Assembly (NCBI RefSeq): GCF_000764305.2
Contig: NW_025937404.1
Location: forward strand, 186,001 to 250,000
Direction of reading: 5' to 3'
DNA from: Hyalella azteca
Taxonomy: Eukaryota; Arthropoda; Malacostraca; Amphipoda; Hyalellidae
DNA: 64,000 nt
The notes under the pieces were generated by a model. The model searched no databases and was not told where the DNA came from. It saw nothing but the letters and a program-made list of their open reading frames with translations. The position numbers and the translations under genes are program-made. How positions within the stretch are numbered: the stretch's first letter is position 1; every line of letters begins with the position of its first letter. Shown here piece by piece: positions 23,704-37,800 of the stretch.

Positions 23704-26501
23704 CACAGAAGCGGGACGCCTGGCAGTTTTGCATCAGCAACGAAGGGGCGGGAGGACCTTATGGCCGTAAAAAATATGAGGACGTCAGTGATGGACGAGC
23801 TTCTGAAAGAAATTACAAACAAGCGAGAAGCTCAAACGAATTAACTCTTACGCTAAAAGGCTTGGGAGTGGCAGGGAGTGCTCGGGAAAAAAATCCTTGT
23901 GAGAGGCGAAGACCGAGGGCGAGCACGAGCTTCGTGTAGCTTTAACTAAGCAGTTATACGTAGGAATTAATTTTTCATCATATTACAGACATCGCACTTG
24001 ACGTCGTTTTAAATCCAAAAGGAATACTAAAATTTTATTTGTGATTCAATACTAATATAGAGCGATACAAAGTAATAGAAATAATGAAATCTAGAAACTT
24101 GCATTCTGCACAGTTCTAATAATGGAATGAATATTCCTCTCAACAGCAGTTAATCATTTTATGAATTATAATTGTGACCAAAAAAAAAATAATGGTGCTT
24201 CCCGGGCCAAGCAAATACTACGAGCGAAAGATATGAGCAAGTGTCTAGAGCAAAACTGCACGGTCATTAAAAACCTATTCTTAATTCGAAACGCTCGCGC
24301 AATTGAACAATTCATGGTAGATACGAGCGTTTAAATGAACACTCCATTAAAAAGACGAGAGTTCAAATAAGCACTCTAAAACAAAGACGCCCGTGCAAAT
24401 TAAAAACTTCAAGGCAAAAACGAAGTACATTTTGATCAAGAATACAACATCGGGAGCCTGCTGCCAAAGTCTGCCGTAAATGATATCGCGCGTGACACGT
24501 GGACGGAAAGAATAAGCTCGACTCTCACGAGTTTCATTTATTATAAAACTGACAGCACCGGCCGCTCGCTCATAAACCATGAAATATGACCGCCTTCACC
24601 AGAAAAAGAATGTCACGTACTTCCCCCTGAAGAACTGTCATTCCCGAGACGGGAACTGTCACAGTCGAGAGTAGTTAACATTTTCTCGGGAGCGACACGA
24701 CACATGTGGCTAATTTAACTGGCCAGGTTACTCAGCTTCCCCTCAGGGACTGCCGTGCGTTTCACTTAGCTAGGAAAGCTTTGAGAATTACTAGCAAAAC
24801 AATACAATTTTAGAACATACTTACGATATTGAAAATAGCAAATAAATCTCCAGAAAATGTTATTATATTTTTTTAATTGTTATCAAATAATTGTAGCTAA
24901 TTACTATACTTCTTCGTATGTTATGGATTTCTTCCCAACACAAAGATTCCGCCATCGAGTGAAAAGTTGAAAATTTTCAAACAGCTTAGACCGCGATGTG
25001 TACCCGAAACAGCATTCAGTTTCTCAATGAATGCAAATTAAAGAATGATAGAATGATGCCGATACCTCAAAGTACAAATAAAGTACGTTAAGCCAAACAA
25101 TAGAATTAATCCACTAAGGATTAAATAACGAAATAAATGCCAAAAAATCAACCATATTTCTAGGGAAAATACAGTGTCTGAAACGTTAAGTCAGTGAGGA
25201 CGATTTCAATAGGAATAGGTAAATTTAAATTGCATTTGTTCTGCACTTCTCGGTCAACTTGCGATTCAAGCAAACTAATGATGGATAATTTAAAATGTGC
25301 AATAGCATGGAAATTAATTATTTTCGTAGTACGTTTATTTAAAACGGGAACTCACGTGAACACCGAAATTTAATTGATGGTTAGGTCTAAATAGTGTCAA
25401 GCGAAAAATAATGCAAATAAATAAATATTATTAAAGCGCTTCTTCAATAATATATAATTTTAATAAGTCATTAAAATTATTCTGCACATTATTTTCTTTA
25501 TTCCTTCAATGTTTAATTAAAGTTTGCTTGCATATTGATTTAGTCTTCAAAAGCAAACTTCAAAATTATTTCAATTCACAACATTCAGAGATACGGTAAA
25601 AGCAGAGGAGACAATAACCTCATGCAAGCATCACACACCTTTTTCTTGGCCGAAAACTAGCTATCCCCCCAGCGCATCCCCACGCAATGAGTCTGAGTTG
25701 GTAATGAAAACAGTGGAAGCGACCTGTCTCAAGCGCAGATAAGAAGGCAGCTTTCTTCATTTCTGAAATTACCGAGCCTGCTTGTTTGTTGATGCAAGGG
25801 ACGAAGCTCACGTGTATGTTGTCCCTTACCAAACACGGAGGGTTGTAGCCACCCATGCAGCGTCCGTGGGTATAAAATGTATACACAACCTCATACGCAC
25901 ACACACATCGTTTTATAAGAAGCTGTCTAGGCAAATATTTGCCTTTATCTTAGGCCACCTAGAAAATTATGGTGTAAATATTGCGATCAGCTATACATGC
26001 ATCGTGTGGTAGTATTTGAATTCCATTAAACATATCATGTGATGATGTAAACAGTTTTAGGAAATAATCAAGTAACTATAAGATGATAGAATGAATATAC
26101 AACGCGACCAGAAATTATTAAAATACATTAATATTAATAAATTCGTAGGTGCATATCAACAACGAATTAGACAGACTTAAGAGGCAAAACATCAATGGCA
26201 AGAGAAATCCAAAGAAAAAAAAACATATACAAGCAAGACGACCACCCTGCCACCGCTGAGGGGGCAGCCTTGGACGCACTCGCTTGCATCCATGCAGACG
26301 ATATTTATTAGAGGATCAATTGTGCAATCTAGACCGGTAGTCTATAAGGAGACAAGCAATCCTGGTGCCACAATAGGAGACCGGCCATTTACTTCACGAA
26401 AACTAACACCGCACAGCCAGGAACAACAATTGTGCTCAGCATGCAGGGGGCAACTAGCTTACTGTGCCTTTTGGCTCGGGCACTCGGTCATTGCTTCGGA
26501 C
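23704..26501. other. Intergenic, no recognised gene
   Basis: AT-rich with long runs of A (24180-24190). No frame above about 100 codons and no recognisable exon. Minus-strand GTAAGTATG at 24824-24816 is a good donor word but has no coding sequence upstream of it. Confidence 0.5.
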
Positions 26502-26653
26502 TAATGCAGGAGCAGTGCACTAGTGTAGGAGCAGTGCACTAGTGTAGGAGCAGTGCACTAGTGTAGGAGCAGTGCACTAGCGTAGGAGCAGTGCACTAGT
26601 GTAGGAGCAGTGCACTCGTGTAGGAGTAGTGCACTAGTGTAAGAGCAGTGAAG
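26502..26653. repeat. 19-bp tandem repeat, 8 copies
   Basis: Unit TAGTGTAGGAGCAGTGCAC repeats head to tail with no spacers at 26502, 26521, 26540, 26559, 26578, 26597, 26616 and 26635. A few single-base differences mark the first, fifth, seventh and eighth units. Confidence 0.95.
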
Positions 26654-27028
26654 AAACGACGTTAAGCTAGCCAGAGGCTGATCACATACAGTGCAATAAA
26701 TTCAGAGTAGTTCATAAGGAAGGCAGATGACTGGTTTTTTATCGGAGGGAGTAATCAGTAAAGACACTCGATTCGCGATTGTTAATACCAAGCGATGTTG
26801 CAGCATATGCACTACACCAGCGTTGTAGCTTTACGATGCGGATAGTCAGACAGCCGCGTCTCGATTACGATGCAGCAATGCGAGGCTGCCAGGAATGCTG
26901 CTGTCGTTTGTTTAGGAGACCACAAATGAAGGAGTTAATGTAGTCCCTGAGCTGCCGGACAACCCGTGCCTCTCTAACAGCCCACCCACGGTGGCAGCAG
27001 TCACACGCACACGCACCTACAGACGACG

Positions 27029-27320
27029 CTGGACACTACCGGAAGAACACACCTACAGCTCCAGACTGTGCTGGACACTGACTCACTACCAGCAGAACAC
27101 AGCTACAGCTCCAGACTGTGCTGGACACTGGCTCACTACTAGCAGAACACGCCTACAGCTCCAGACTGTGCTGGACACTGGCTCACTACCAGCAGAACAC
27201 ACCTACAGCTCCAGACTGTGCTGGACACTGACTCAATACCAGCAGAACACACCTACAGCTCGACTGTGCTGGACACTGACTCAATACCAGCAGAACCTAC
27301 CCACAGCTCCAGACCACTGG
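27029..27320. repeat. 50-bp tandem repeat, about 6 copies
   Basis: CCAGACTGTGCTGGACACTG starts at 27061, 27111, 27161 and 27211, with a 2-bp-deleted copy at about 27261 and degenerate copies at both ends. The 119-codon plus frame at 26991-27350 is produced by the array and should not be called a gene. Confidence 0.95.
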
Positions 27321-27330
27321 CTGCTGGCTC

Positions 27331-30269
27331 ACTATAGCGGCGCCATTTGACATGCGAGGAGCTGTGTCGTCAGAATTTTTTCAACCCCTCTTGAGCTGTA
27401 CAGATAATATCCAACGCCAATTACATCCTCACTCAGAAACGACTATTTTATCATTTATTTTATTGGACGAGAGGAAGAGACTCACGAGTAACGTCCTCTG
27501 TACACGCAAACGCAGAGCTCGTCGGAAGGCAGGATAAGCTATCATGTCTGAATAAAATATTGAAGTACTGTAGCTAGATACGGGCAGCCATGCATAATAT
27601 TCACAGGAGAATAATTGTACCAGCTAGAACCTTAAGTCCTCAAGTTTAAGAAATGCTTGTTTAAAACACAGCTCAACAAATTTTCCGTGACGTACCCTGC
27701 CTACAACCGCACGTAATACACAGACTTCAGTTACGACTTCCCCAATAATTTTACGTAACTTTAAGTTGACTGAACAGTCGCAGTTCGGTCATGAAATTAT
27801 TCACTCCAAATATTTCGTGATAAAATTAACAAGAGCCCATCAAATTCCACTCTGAGAATAAATGTCTGCAATAAGGATGGATCTTTCGGTGACACACCAG
27901 TAGAATGTTCGACGCCATTATTTTTAAACTTCCTTCCTGGCGGCTGAAAACTAAGTACATTACATTTGAATATACAAATTAATTATAACATTTTAATTTC
28001 AAAGCAAAAAGAAGCTTACTGTGTTAAAGTTTTTATATAATTCGTTCATTGGAAGCCAAACAATCACCCGAGAAGGCTTTGTGTGACGCCAGGCGGATAG
28101 CACGCGACGCGTCACTCAAAACAAACGAGAAAATTGCACCAGCTTGCATACAAGCGGTGGCAGGTCCGGGACGTGGCAGCGACGTGCCCCCTGCCACAAT
28201 TCCAGCATCATTATCGCCGCCTTCTGTGGGCCACGGAAAAATCCGGTATGATTTTCCCCAGAGTTGCGCCGCCGTAATGCCAGGTTATCTTCGAGTTCCC
28301 TGGACGCGGCTTCAAATTTACAAAGCATTCTTGGGTCCCTAATGACAGACAGGGTGTGCAATTTGGGGAGCAAGGTTCATCAGACGCTCAGCTCCTTTTG
28401 TGACAAAGAAAAGCAGTTTTGAGGTAAAGTGGAGCGTTTCCGTGATGAAAGGTTGTGCCGTCAACATGAGTTTTGAAGGGCCTCGGGGTCACTAGAGATC
28501 CGCAGCTGATGAATTTTCTGAGCCAAAGCCGAGCTTTTTGCGCGTCGTCTGAAATGGGTGACGGCCCCCGGGGGCAGTTCAGGGTCATGCAGACGAGCTC
28601 ATATTAAATTAATCTAATTAGTAAGGACAGGCTCTAGCATATAGTAGTGAGAGATCAGTAACTGAAATTTATTATACATATAAAATTCACGTCAACGACC
28701 GTAAAAACTGAATAAATTCCGTCGTTGCAAACGCTGCACAAAAATCAGTACGGAAACCTTGCACTTCACTTTTCACTGAACTTAGATTGTGATCGTTCCG
28801 TAATTAACGGCTGGTCGAGTTTGATAAACTCCAATAAAGAAATTTATTTAAAGTTTTTAATTCTTACAATAGTACATAACCGAGAGTCATAATTAGAATT
28901 TTAATATGCATCATATAATAAGCATGGGATAACGGCCATGGCTCAGAAATAGTAGTTGGATTATGAAAAAAACTCAAATTTCAGTGATCGCTGATCTGCT
29001 TGTACCGGAGACATTGAAAAATTACAATGAAAATAATGTACATTCCACTAACTCCCACCGATTCCATCGTGGCATGTAAAGTTTAATGCTACATTAGTAA
29101 TTTGGCACAAATATCTATTCTGATTATTTAGTTTTCTAATGACCTCTGCTTCAGAACGCAGCTTAATTGTTATGTCTTGGCCACCGGGCTCACGAGAACA
29201 TGTTTTCAGATGAGACACAAGGCAAGCGAAGAAGCCATGCTCAATCCTAGGAGCAATATGAATAGTCTGCCTCAGAAGACGACTTTCAAAAAGCGATGCT
29301 CGGCTAAGACAACAAGCGTTGAAACGAGTGCAGTGATCGCGTACACATGTAGGCGTTAATGGAATATACGGGACGAAGATAAAGCGAGGGGCCGAGCAGC
29401 CTAGCAAACAAGACACAAGCGAAGAAACTCGGTGGTGTTTGGCGGGCTGTCGCACCTGATGGATTGCCTCTTAATTTTTTGTCGTCTTTCTGCCAGTCGA
29501 CTAGACGAAAAGATTGCAAGGAGCGTCCTGCAATGTGGACATCAGCCGTCTTGTTGAGCGCAATGAAATTCTCTGTGGCTTTTTTGCAAATGAGCAAAAC
29601 AATTGGTCTCAGTGCGTTGTTAATGGGTCTTCAGTTGCAATAAAGTTTAGAGCAAAAACTGACGGTACGTGCAGCTGTACAAAACAGTGATTTAATTAGA
29701 GCTCGTTCGTTAAAGTTGGAGCAACATGAACATAACGGCAGCTATCATCACTAATATGAGGGAATTTTTACCAAAGCCAGGAATGGAGAGGAGTCGAAAA
29801 ATCCGGCGTTGGGGTGATTAATCGTTAGTATAATTACGTGATAACTGGGTTACAATCAACGAGTTAATCAATGGCGGCAGATGCTCGTTAGTGATTTTCC
29901 GCCATGTTTTACCGATTGAAGTAAACCGTAAGTAAGTAAATTCTGAAATAAGTTTAAATTTTTAAAATTAGGGGAGGAGCGCAAAGTTACAACATGCACT
30001 AAATACATCAGAGATCACATGTGTGCACAAGCCGGCCGGAAAGCAGTGTAGGGGAGGCTGCGCTTCCGCACCGCACGAGGGCTCCGCTGCCGCACGTCTC
30101 AGCCTTTATTGTTGACTTTGTCGTGCTGCTAATAGCTTCAGTACTGCAGTTGTTATGATTGAAATAAATTTTATATTTAACGAGTAAAGTGCTGGCTGGA
30201 ATCCTAATGATTATCGAAAAAACAGGATAGCAATTATCACTGCCGCTGTGATAAAGGCATTTTAAGCCA
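27331..30269. other. Intergenic, no recognised gene
   Basis: Mostly AT-rich. GC-richer patches at 28060-28350 and 28430-28590 are open on the minus strand for up to 85 codons but match no family I recognise and lack paired splice signals. They may be conserved non-coding DNA or chance. Confidence 0.45.
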
Positions 30270-30467
30270 TTAGCTAAAGTTCTTAGCAATTTCGAACTTT
30301 CTAACTACGAAACAAGCCAAAAAAACGTAATTTTTTGTATGCAACCATAAATTAACGCATTTCATGCAGTGCAGGCCAGATCCAGTCAGAGCTGCCGCCA
30401 GTATGAGCAGCACTAGCAGAGCGCAGTGGAGTGAGCGGTCTAGGACAGTGACAGCCGACACTCGCAC
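30270..30467 (-). other. GC-rich patch with signal-peptide-like frame
   Basis: The minus strand around 30467-30350 encodes RSLHCALLVLLILAAALTGS followed by GLHCMKCVN, a hydrophobic core with a small-residue cleavage region and then cysteines spaced as in the start of Ly6/three-finger proteins. There is no in-frame ATG upstream before a stop (TGA about 42 nt before the GTG at 30467), so a start would have to come from another exon. No convincing donor was found. The GC content is clearly higher here than in the surroundings. Confidence 0.2.
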
Positions 30468-30959
30468 GGCCGGGCCCGCGCTCGAGGTCGCGCACTGCGG
30501 CCCCGACCGTCACGCTCTGCACGTCACCCTAGCGAACTCTACTGCGTCGTCCTCACTCAACCTATTCCGGGACACTCGGTACAAACTTACGCGCTACTAC
30601 AAGCAGCAATAATGCATAAATATGTTGCTCCAATTTCAACTTGTACAAAAATATGCGATGCTCCAAGCGTTATTCGAAACAAATAATATATACGCGCTGC
30701 TCCAAGCGTGAATGCGTGATGTCAAAGAAAATAGCCTAACTCCTGTGCTAAAATGGGTGCTAATCGGAGCGCGATTCGAGAGAAAATGTAGGTTCTGCTT
30801 GATGCGTATACGTACGTAGGGTGAAGAAAAAGGTGCTACTTGATACGCACATAAGATGTGCGTATGCACAGCTTTATGTGCAGCAAGTGCAAAAACGCAA
30901 GCTGCTTAGTGTGCTTAGAACAGATGGAACATGCGCTACTTAATGTGTTTCGAGGTACA

Positions 30960-31310
30960 AATTATTTGCTGCTCAACGCGTTTCAAAGTGCAAAATTTGT
31001 GCTGCTTAATGCGTTATAAGATGCAAAACTGCTGCATAATGCGTTTTAAGGTGCAAAATATGTGCTGCTTAATGTGTTTTAAGGTGCAAAATATGCGCTG
31101 CATAATGCGTTTTAAGGTGCAAAATATGTGCTGCATAATGCGTTCTAAGTTGCAAAATATGTGCTGCTTAATGTGTTTTAAGGTGCAAAATATGTGCTGC
31201 ATAATGCGTTTTAACGTGCAAAATATGTGCTGCTTAATGTGTTTTAACGTGCAAAATATGTGCTGCATAATGCGTTTTAACGTGCAAAATATGTGCTACT
31301 CAATGAATTT
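30960..31310. repeat. 33-bp tandem repeat, about 10 copies, alternating subtypes
   Basis: Units of the type TGCTGCATAATGCGTTTTAA and TGCTGCTTAATGTGTTTTAA, each followed by (G/C)GTGCAAAATATG, largely alternate, giving a 66-bp higher-order unit. The period is a multiple of three, so frames stay open on both strands (161 codons on plus at 30931-31416). Weaker copies extend left to about 30610. I regard this as a minisatellite and not a gene. Confidence 0.9.
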
Positions 31311-34300
31311 TTATGAGAAGAATTTGTGTTGCTGCAGGCGTAATTTGCTCGCAAAAAAGGATTCGCTACAAAGAGGAATGAATTGCCGCAATAAGTTCCG
31401 GATGAGGAGTAGCTGAAGAACAAAATTAGGTGTCGACCTAAAAGAAACTGAACAGAGAAGAAGGATTCTGCTTGAAATAAAGGGCAAGCGAACTGCCGCT
31501 CGCATGAAAAAAACAGTAAAAGAAAATTCAAGCCATTGTTTCAATGAGCTTATTACAAACTTTTGATAAAGGTATTCATAATTTGCTTGCAGAGTAAAGT
31601 AGCTGAGTCAAAAATTTGAAAGCTGAAAAAATAAACGAACAATTTGCTAAACTAAATTTCTAGTTGTTGTTAATTTGCATAATAGACGAGCTTGCAACGT
31701 CCAAAAGAGCCAGCACGTCATTGTTTATCGATTCTGAGACTTATTTGTTACGGGTCACGATCCTGCATGGCCTTGCGAGAACTTCAAAGCAAATGCGCCG
31801 TCAACATTGTTGTCTTGCGCAATTTTAAGAGCCACACGTAATAAACTAAATTGAAACTCACACCGCTTATAAGATGAAATCTGAATTGAAAGAGGGAAGT
31901 CACACATTTAAATATATGCCGCAACTTTCTAGTTATCAAAAAATTATGATTCAATAGTATTACCTTTTGAAATTACATTAATTATATTCTGAAAGAACGT
32001 TGCTTTGATTGAATTTCTAAATAGCGTTTATTACTTGAGAAGGAAAAATGAAATTTATTGATTATTATCATGGAAAAACTGAGTCCTATAGAGCTACATT
32101 AACGTAATAAAATCTTAAAAGGTTTCCACGCAATTTATCTAAGCAGGAGCAATTCGGCATGTTCAGATCTGCATGGTTTGATTTTGTGTCCCATTACAAT
32201 GATCCACATATTGAGGCAGTTACGTATACGTGTAATAACAACATAAACTTCAGTTCATACATGTATTCCATAAAATACTTGAATAGACCAATGTGACTAT
32301 AGTGAGACCAATGGCATAGGAAGTGAGTATTTAAATACAAATAATTGAGGTTTGTACATTACCTTATCTGCGTTATTGGTTACATTTGAGCTCACAGGCA
32401 CCAGTCACTCGAATTGAGATGACATTGCAACAAGAAAAGTGATTAGTCATAAAAAATTAGACGCAATCAAAGATAACCGCAAGCTTATCGGGAAAACTTT
32501 ACACATTTGATTAACCAAGTTGAGGTTTCGTTCGCTCACTATAAAGCAGTCTTTTCGCATTCAAAGGTTCGTCAAAATATCATATTTAACAACGTGAATT
32601 GTAGCATCCAACACCATCAATTCAAGCAAACATTTAAAACGTCCTCGATACTAAATAATTTGAAGTTACTACATTTCCAATTTTTTAAGTAAAATATTTT
32701 CATTTATTTTCAACAGACATCGCCCAACTGACTGAATAACTATTTTAACGAACAAATGTTGCAGTCCCTAATGTCTGGTTCAGTTCTTGGCACTCTGAGA
32801 GCAGCGGAAGACACACTTTTATAAGACGCGTATCAGCAGAATGGCCGGCTACACCGAGGTTATCAGCGCGCGGGGTAAGAATGAATCTTAAGTACACACT
32901 TTACGGCCCATTTCCACGACTGTCATCTAAAGCAAGAATTAAAGAACTTTTCGAACGCTCTCCAAAATTCAAGTCAAGATTTTTGAACGCCTCAAATGTA
33001 GGAAATTCAGTATCAACCATATCTCTATACACGAGGCAAGAGATGAATGCATAATTCATAATGAACTTCAAAACAATTTCGCTATCAACAACATACTTTA
33101 ACTCGATTATTTTAGAAGCGATAAAAATTGAACGACATCAAGCTTCAGAAAACATTCCAGTTTCTACTATATCTCAGACGTTGTTTATTTTCAATCTCTA
33201 TAAGTTGAAGAGTTTAGCATTTTTTGTGAGGTGTGTTCGGCGGGCGTCAATAAAACACTGCAGAGAAGTCATGAAATGATAACCCGAGTCCATGCAGCCG
33301 CTCAGAGGACAATGCCAACTGCCTTATGAAGCATAGGGTTACTTTAAACAATTTATTTTATGGTGATCGTCTCATATAGGATAGCCACAAACGCCACGCA
33401 AAGAGCACAAAGAAGCGACACATTCTCGCGGAAGAACAAGAAGCTTTCCCCCCTTGCGATGACAGCGAGATGAGCGCCGCCATGTGTTCTGTATAATACA
33501 GAGGGCGGGTCGCGGGTATTTGGCTTTTTGGCTTTACTGAGAAGTGCAGCGGTAGACTCGGTGACCGAGCATTGTATGGTCCTATTTAACAGGACCAGGA
33601 GTGTGCATTATGAGGGCAGGTTGACGGGTTGCACAATGCACAGCCAACGTTGTCGAATTTTAAGTGAAGCGTGAAATAACTCGAGTTTACAATAGAAATT
33701 TGCTATGACTATTATTGAACGGTACTGTATTGTCGTTAGTCAGTTTTGTAACTATTTAATTAAATAGAAAAAATATTTTGAATTCATCAATTAATAATTA
33801 ATATGATACCTGATCTTTCAAGCAATAGAATTAAGTGTGTTTAACTCATAATTACGATAAAATTCGACACAGGGCCATCAATATTATTTGCAAAAAAAGT
33901 AAAACCTGGAGTGAAAGCATCTGGAGCTTCAGACAATCAATTAAGTTCATCCACAGAGTTATTTATTTGAGTACGGGTCATTGCAACCATCAAACGTCGT
34001 CAATCACAACAACATAAATGACCACTAAAGCGCAGGCAGAGCTATTTCCGCAAACCAATAAGGAAATGTAGCGAGAGTATTTATCTTCCTCAGATGCTAG
34101 AGACCAGAACATGTGGACTCGAATCTTTAGCTGATCATTTGGCGTACTTCGCAGACGCAGCGCAGATGGCCAAGAAACAAGTTATGTGCTTCACAAGTCT
34201 CGACCTGAAAGTCATTAATAAGAATACGGCGAGACAGAGGCGAGATAAAGCTTCCTTCTATGTCTCTTTAATTAATTACTTGAAAACATCGGACAGATTT

Positions 34301-34583
34301 ATGTCCGGGATAAAACCAAGCAAAAACATCATATAATCAGGAGCAGCTAGCGTCTGTCCGATCACTAACAATAGCCACTGATGGATCCAACACAACTCTT
34401 CGCATTAACATATACTCATTTAAAAATATATTTTAATGTATTTTAATTATTGGCTTTATTGGCGATTCACAGGCTACCATCAATATCATCAGCGATTCAT
34501 ATCATCAGCGATTCACAGGCTATATTTTTTAACTAAGCACTGCCCAGCGTTTGCGCTGTGGACTCCCGTTTTGCAGTTAAGTT
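31311..34583. other. Intergenic, no recognised gene
   Basis: AT-rich with short chance frames. An ATG in good context at 32841 followed by 11 codons and a GGTAAGA donor at 32874/32875 is noted but unsupported. GC-richer DNA at 33410-33620 contains the short hairpins CTGTATAATACAG and GGTCCT...AGGACC. Confidence 0.5.
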
Positions 34584-34850
34584 GGTAGCAAGCAGGAGCA
34601 CGCGAGCTCACCTTAATTGTGAGCTCATTTACACGGAGAAAGTTGGTTGTGTTGGTAGCAAGCAGGAGCACACCTTAATTGTGAGCTCATTTACACTGAG
34701 AAAGTTGGCTGTGTTGGTAGCAAGCAGGAGCACACCTTAATTGTGAGCTCATTTACACTGAGAAAGTTGGCAGTGTTGGTAGCAAGCAGGAGCACATGAG
34801 CTCACCTTAATTGGAGAGCTCGTCTGCACCGGGAAAATAGGTTGTGTTCT
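34584..34850. repeat. 62-bp tandem repeat, about 4 copies
   Basis: GGTAGCAAGCAGGAGCAC starts at 34584, 34654, 34716 and 34778. The first interval is 70 bp because of an 8-bp extra piece (GCGAGCTC-like); a similar piece recurs in the last copy. Units contain GAGCTCATTTACAC and AGAAAGTTGG. Confidence 0.9.
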
Positions 34851-37800
34851 TCGTTGGTTATGTGACGCGCGAATGAGCAGCATTGGTCAATCTGACACCA
34901 GTTGCCTCTTTCGCACGTAGTTTCTTAATTAGAAGAGGGGAGTTTGTGAGACTTCGGAGGTGCCAAACACGAACAAGAAAATATCTTTAGGCCGTTCCAT
35001 ACTTTGTTTTGACATCTTTTCTTGTCACGGATACAACAGAGAAAAGAACGCGTGCGAAAACAGCATTTGAGTAGTTGAGTTTACTAATTTTTAATTATGT
35101 TATGTTTAATATTTAATTTAATGAGGTTTACTAATTACTAATTTAATTAGAGAAACTATCGTCAAGAAATTTATACGTTTATTACGTACTACTTCTGAGA
35201 TGCAGTTGCTATGAAAATTATCTTGGCCAAAATATTGGCATTTTGTAATAAGTATACAAATGTAATTAGATTCTTAATACAATTTTGCATTCTCCGTAGG
35301 TACTATGATGCCATTATAAACTAAGCTGAAAAAAACTACTTGGGACGAAAAAGCAACACATATTATATCATTATTTTAATGTAAAACAATTAACTCACAT
35401 GAATAAACAAGACATAAACATTTTCCCAGATGTAAAAACTTCATAAAATTAACTTTTTTAAGTTTTCGTTCATAACTTTAAATTTCCTAAAATGGTTTAA
35501 AAGAGCAATTACGTGTCAGAACAGAATAACAACCTTTGTGGTGTAGTAAAACCTTTAGTAGTTTGAACATAATAACAATATTTTGTGATGTTTGAGAAGA
35601 TTTGTGCCCGATTAGTTCTTCACTCCCTAAATGATATAAATGGAGACCGCCGAGGGCACGCCCATGAGCCATATAAGCGTTTGACTGTCCCTAGATCAGA
35701 TGTAAATACTGCATGGCGTGATTAGCGACACATCAAATGCGTTAAATGAGCTGCTCTCTGAAGGGTGAAACCCTATACACTGCACCAGTGGCCCCTATAG
35801 AGCCAGCGGCTATATAGATCATTGGAGATCCCAAACAAGTTTTCAGGTGAACTTTACGCGTTATTATTGTCATAAGAGCGAATTTTATCAAAGTATGAGC
35901 AATTCTGCCCGATGTTTTACTAGGTAATTATTTGGGAGCGCTGCGCAATAACTTCTCGAACAAATTGATCCCGGGATGTGTGTTTTTAATGTCGCTTCCT
36001 GCATGTCCTTCACCTATGTTCCTCCTCTGTATTTTTTAGACATTCGATAGTTATAATTAACCACTTGCACACAAAAACTTTCGAATCTTTTCTTTTTAAA
36101 CAATATTCCATTCACTATATGCAAAACCAATATTGATAGATATTGACAAAGCAGGATTCATTGATTACTTCAATGAAAATGTAATGGAAGTGTATAAGGA
36201 AAAAATAATTTTTTTAAATATTCTGTTTTTGGCGACAACTCGGGGAAGGTTACGGCAAAAATGCGAAATCTGCGAAGAACGTCCGGTGACTGAACACGTG
36301 GGGGATTTATCTCCCTACTGGGAGTCAGGACAGGAAGACTGTCTACCAGCTATTAACCACCCATAATACAGCTTCAGGTTTTAATAGTAATACGCGCTAC
36401 CGGCTCAGAGATAGTCGATACGGAGTCGACTTGGTCATATCCTCAGGGCACGGCGACAAAAACTGCGAGTCTGACGATCCGAGCATTTTTGTTGCCCTCC
36501 ATCCTCGATCGCTCGACCGAACACGACGACTAAAAAAATGTTTTGATGATTGGTTTCCGCTCACGAAATGATTGCGAGCGAGTTGGTCTCGACACTAAGA
36601 AGAACATACACACCTCGGTCAAGCCACTCACATGCCATATGTTGTAATGGGTGCGTGGGGCTAAAACTACATCCGTGCCGTGTATAAGATTAGTCGTATC
36701 AGTTTTATCCATACGAAAGCCTCAGATGAGCTGCAGACTAAAATAGAGGTTCAAGTCATGCAACAACTAAAGGAAATGAAACTTCTCGTTTCTAACTATA
36801 CACAAGGAAGTAGAATTTTTCAGGTGTACATTGAAACTACTTGCACGATAAGAGAATTGTACGACTCAATGCAACAGAGGCAATGAGGCGTTATCTTGAT
36901 GATCCGACCTTTAAGAATAATTTGGTGATAATATCTTGTCCAAGTGATTAACCACCATTATAAATGATGTTCACGAACGACTCGTAGTTTCTCAAGATGT
37001 CATAATCAAATATTAGGAACTCTGGCTTTCATTTAAATATGGTGTGCGGTCATGAAAAATTGTGTGATTGGTGTATTTTTTATATGACACGTGGATCAAT
37101 AAATTACCCGATAATTTCGTCCAATAAATAAAAAAAATAAATAAAAAATTACATTCGCAAAGCAATGTAAATGACGTTCTTGTCACGAGTTATTTGTAGG
37201 AAAAATTTCTTCACTTGGCGTTCAAGAACGTGTGTACAATCTGTATGTAGTAAAATTATCAGGGAACTTGAAAATAAATATGATAAATAAAATAATAAAT
37301 GATGGACTAAATTTCGAATTAAAATTAGATGAATTAAATTTTGAATTTGTCCCGCAACTGCGGGACTTATTTGATAGGAGCTACAGCGAAATGAGGCCGA
37401 CTCTGTACGTTCGAGGTTTAGGTTGACGCAATGTCAAGGCAAAATCACGTATATATAGCGGTGATTTCAATATATGACACAACATCGTAATACAGGCTAT
37501 GCTAACAATGAATAAAAATTCACTCAAAACGTCCAAAATACTTTAGGTTTTCAATCTGATTACACTTTTCCAGTTGAAATTTCTACTTATTAGGTAGGTA
37601 TCACTAAACTGTAAGACATTAATCATTTTGTATATGCACCGGCGCCAAACTTTTCCAAGGCCAGCAACATACAGTATCGTACGGAATCAACTCTGGAGCA
37701 CATAAGGGCGTCCTAACGGATCATAAGTCTTTAACATAATTAGGTCTGAACCAGCATGAGCTTCAACATGGTATTATGATGAAATGGTTTGATCTCTAGG

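Noticed and set aside
26502..26653. Possible CRISPR-like array
   Set aside because: The 19-bp units are head to tail with no spacers, and the genome is eukaryotic.
26991..27350. 119-codon plus frame
   Set aside because: Produced by the 50-bp tandem repeat.
30931..31416. Plus-strand 161-codon cysteine-rich repeat frame
   Set aside because: The 33-bp array keeps both strands open; no splice, promoter or homology evidence.
32841..32876. Plus-strand ATG with 11 codons and a GGTAAGA donor, TTTATAAG upstream
   Set aside because: Too short to judge, the TATA-like word is too close to the ATG, and no following exon was found.
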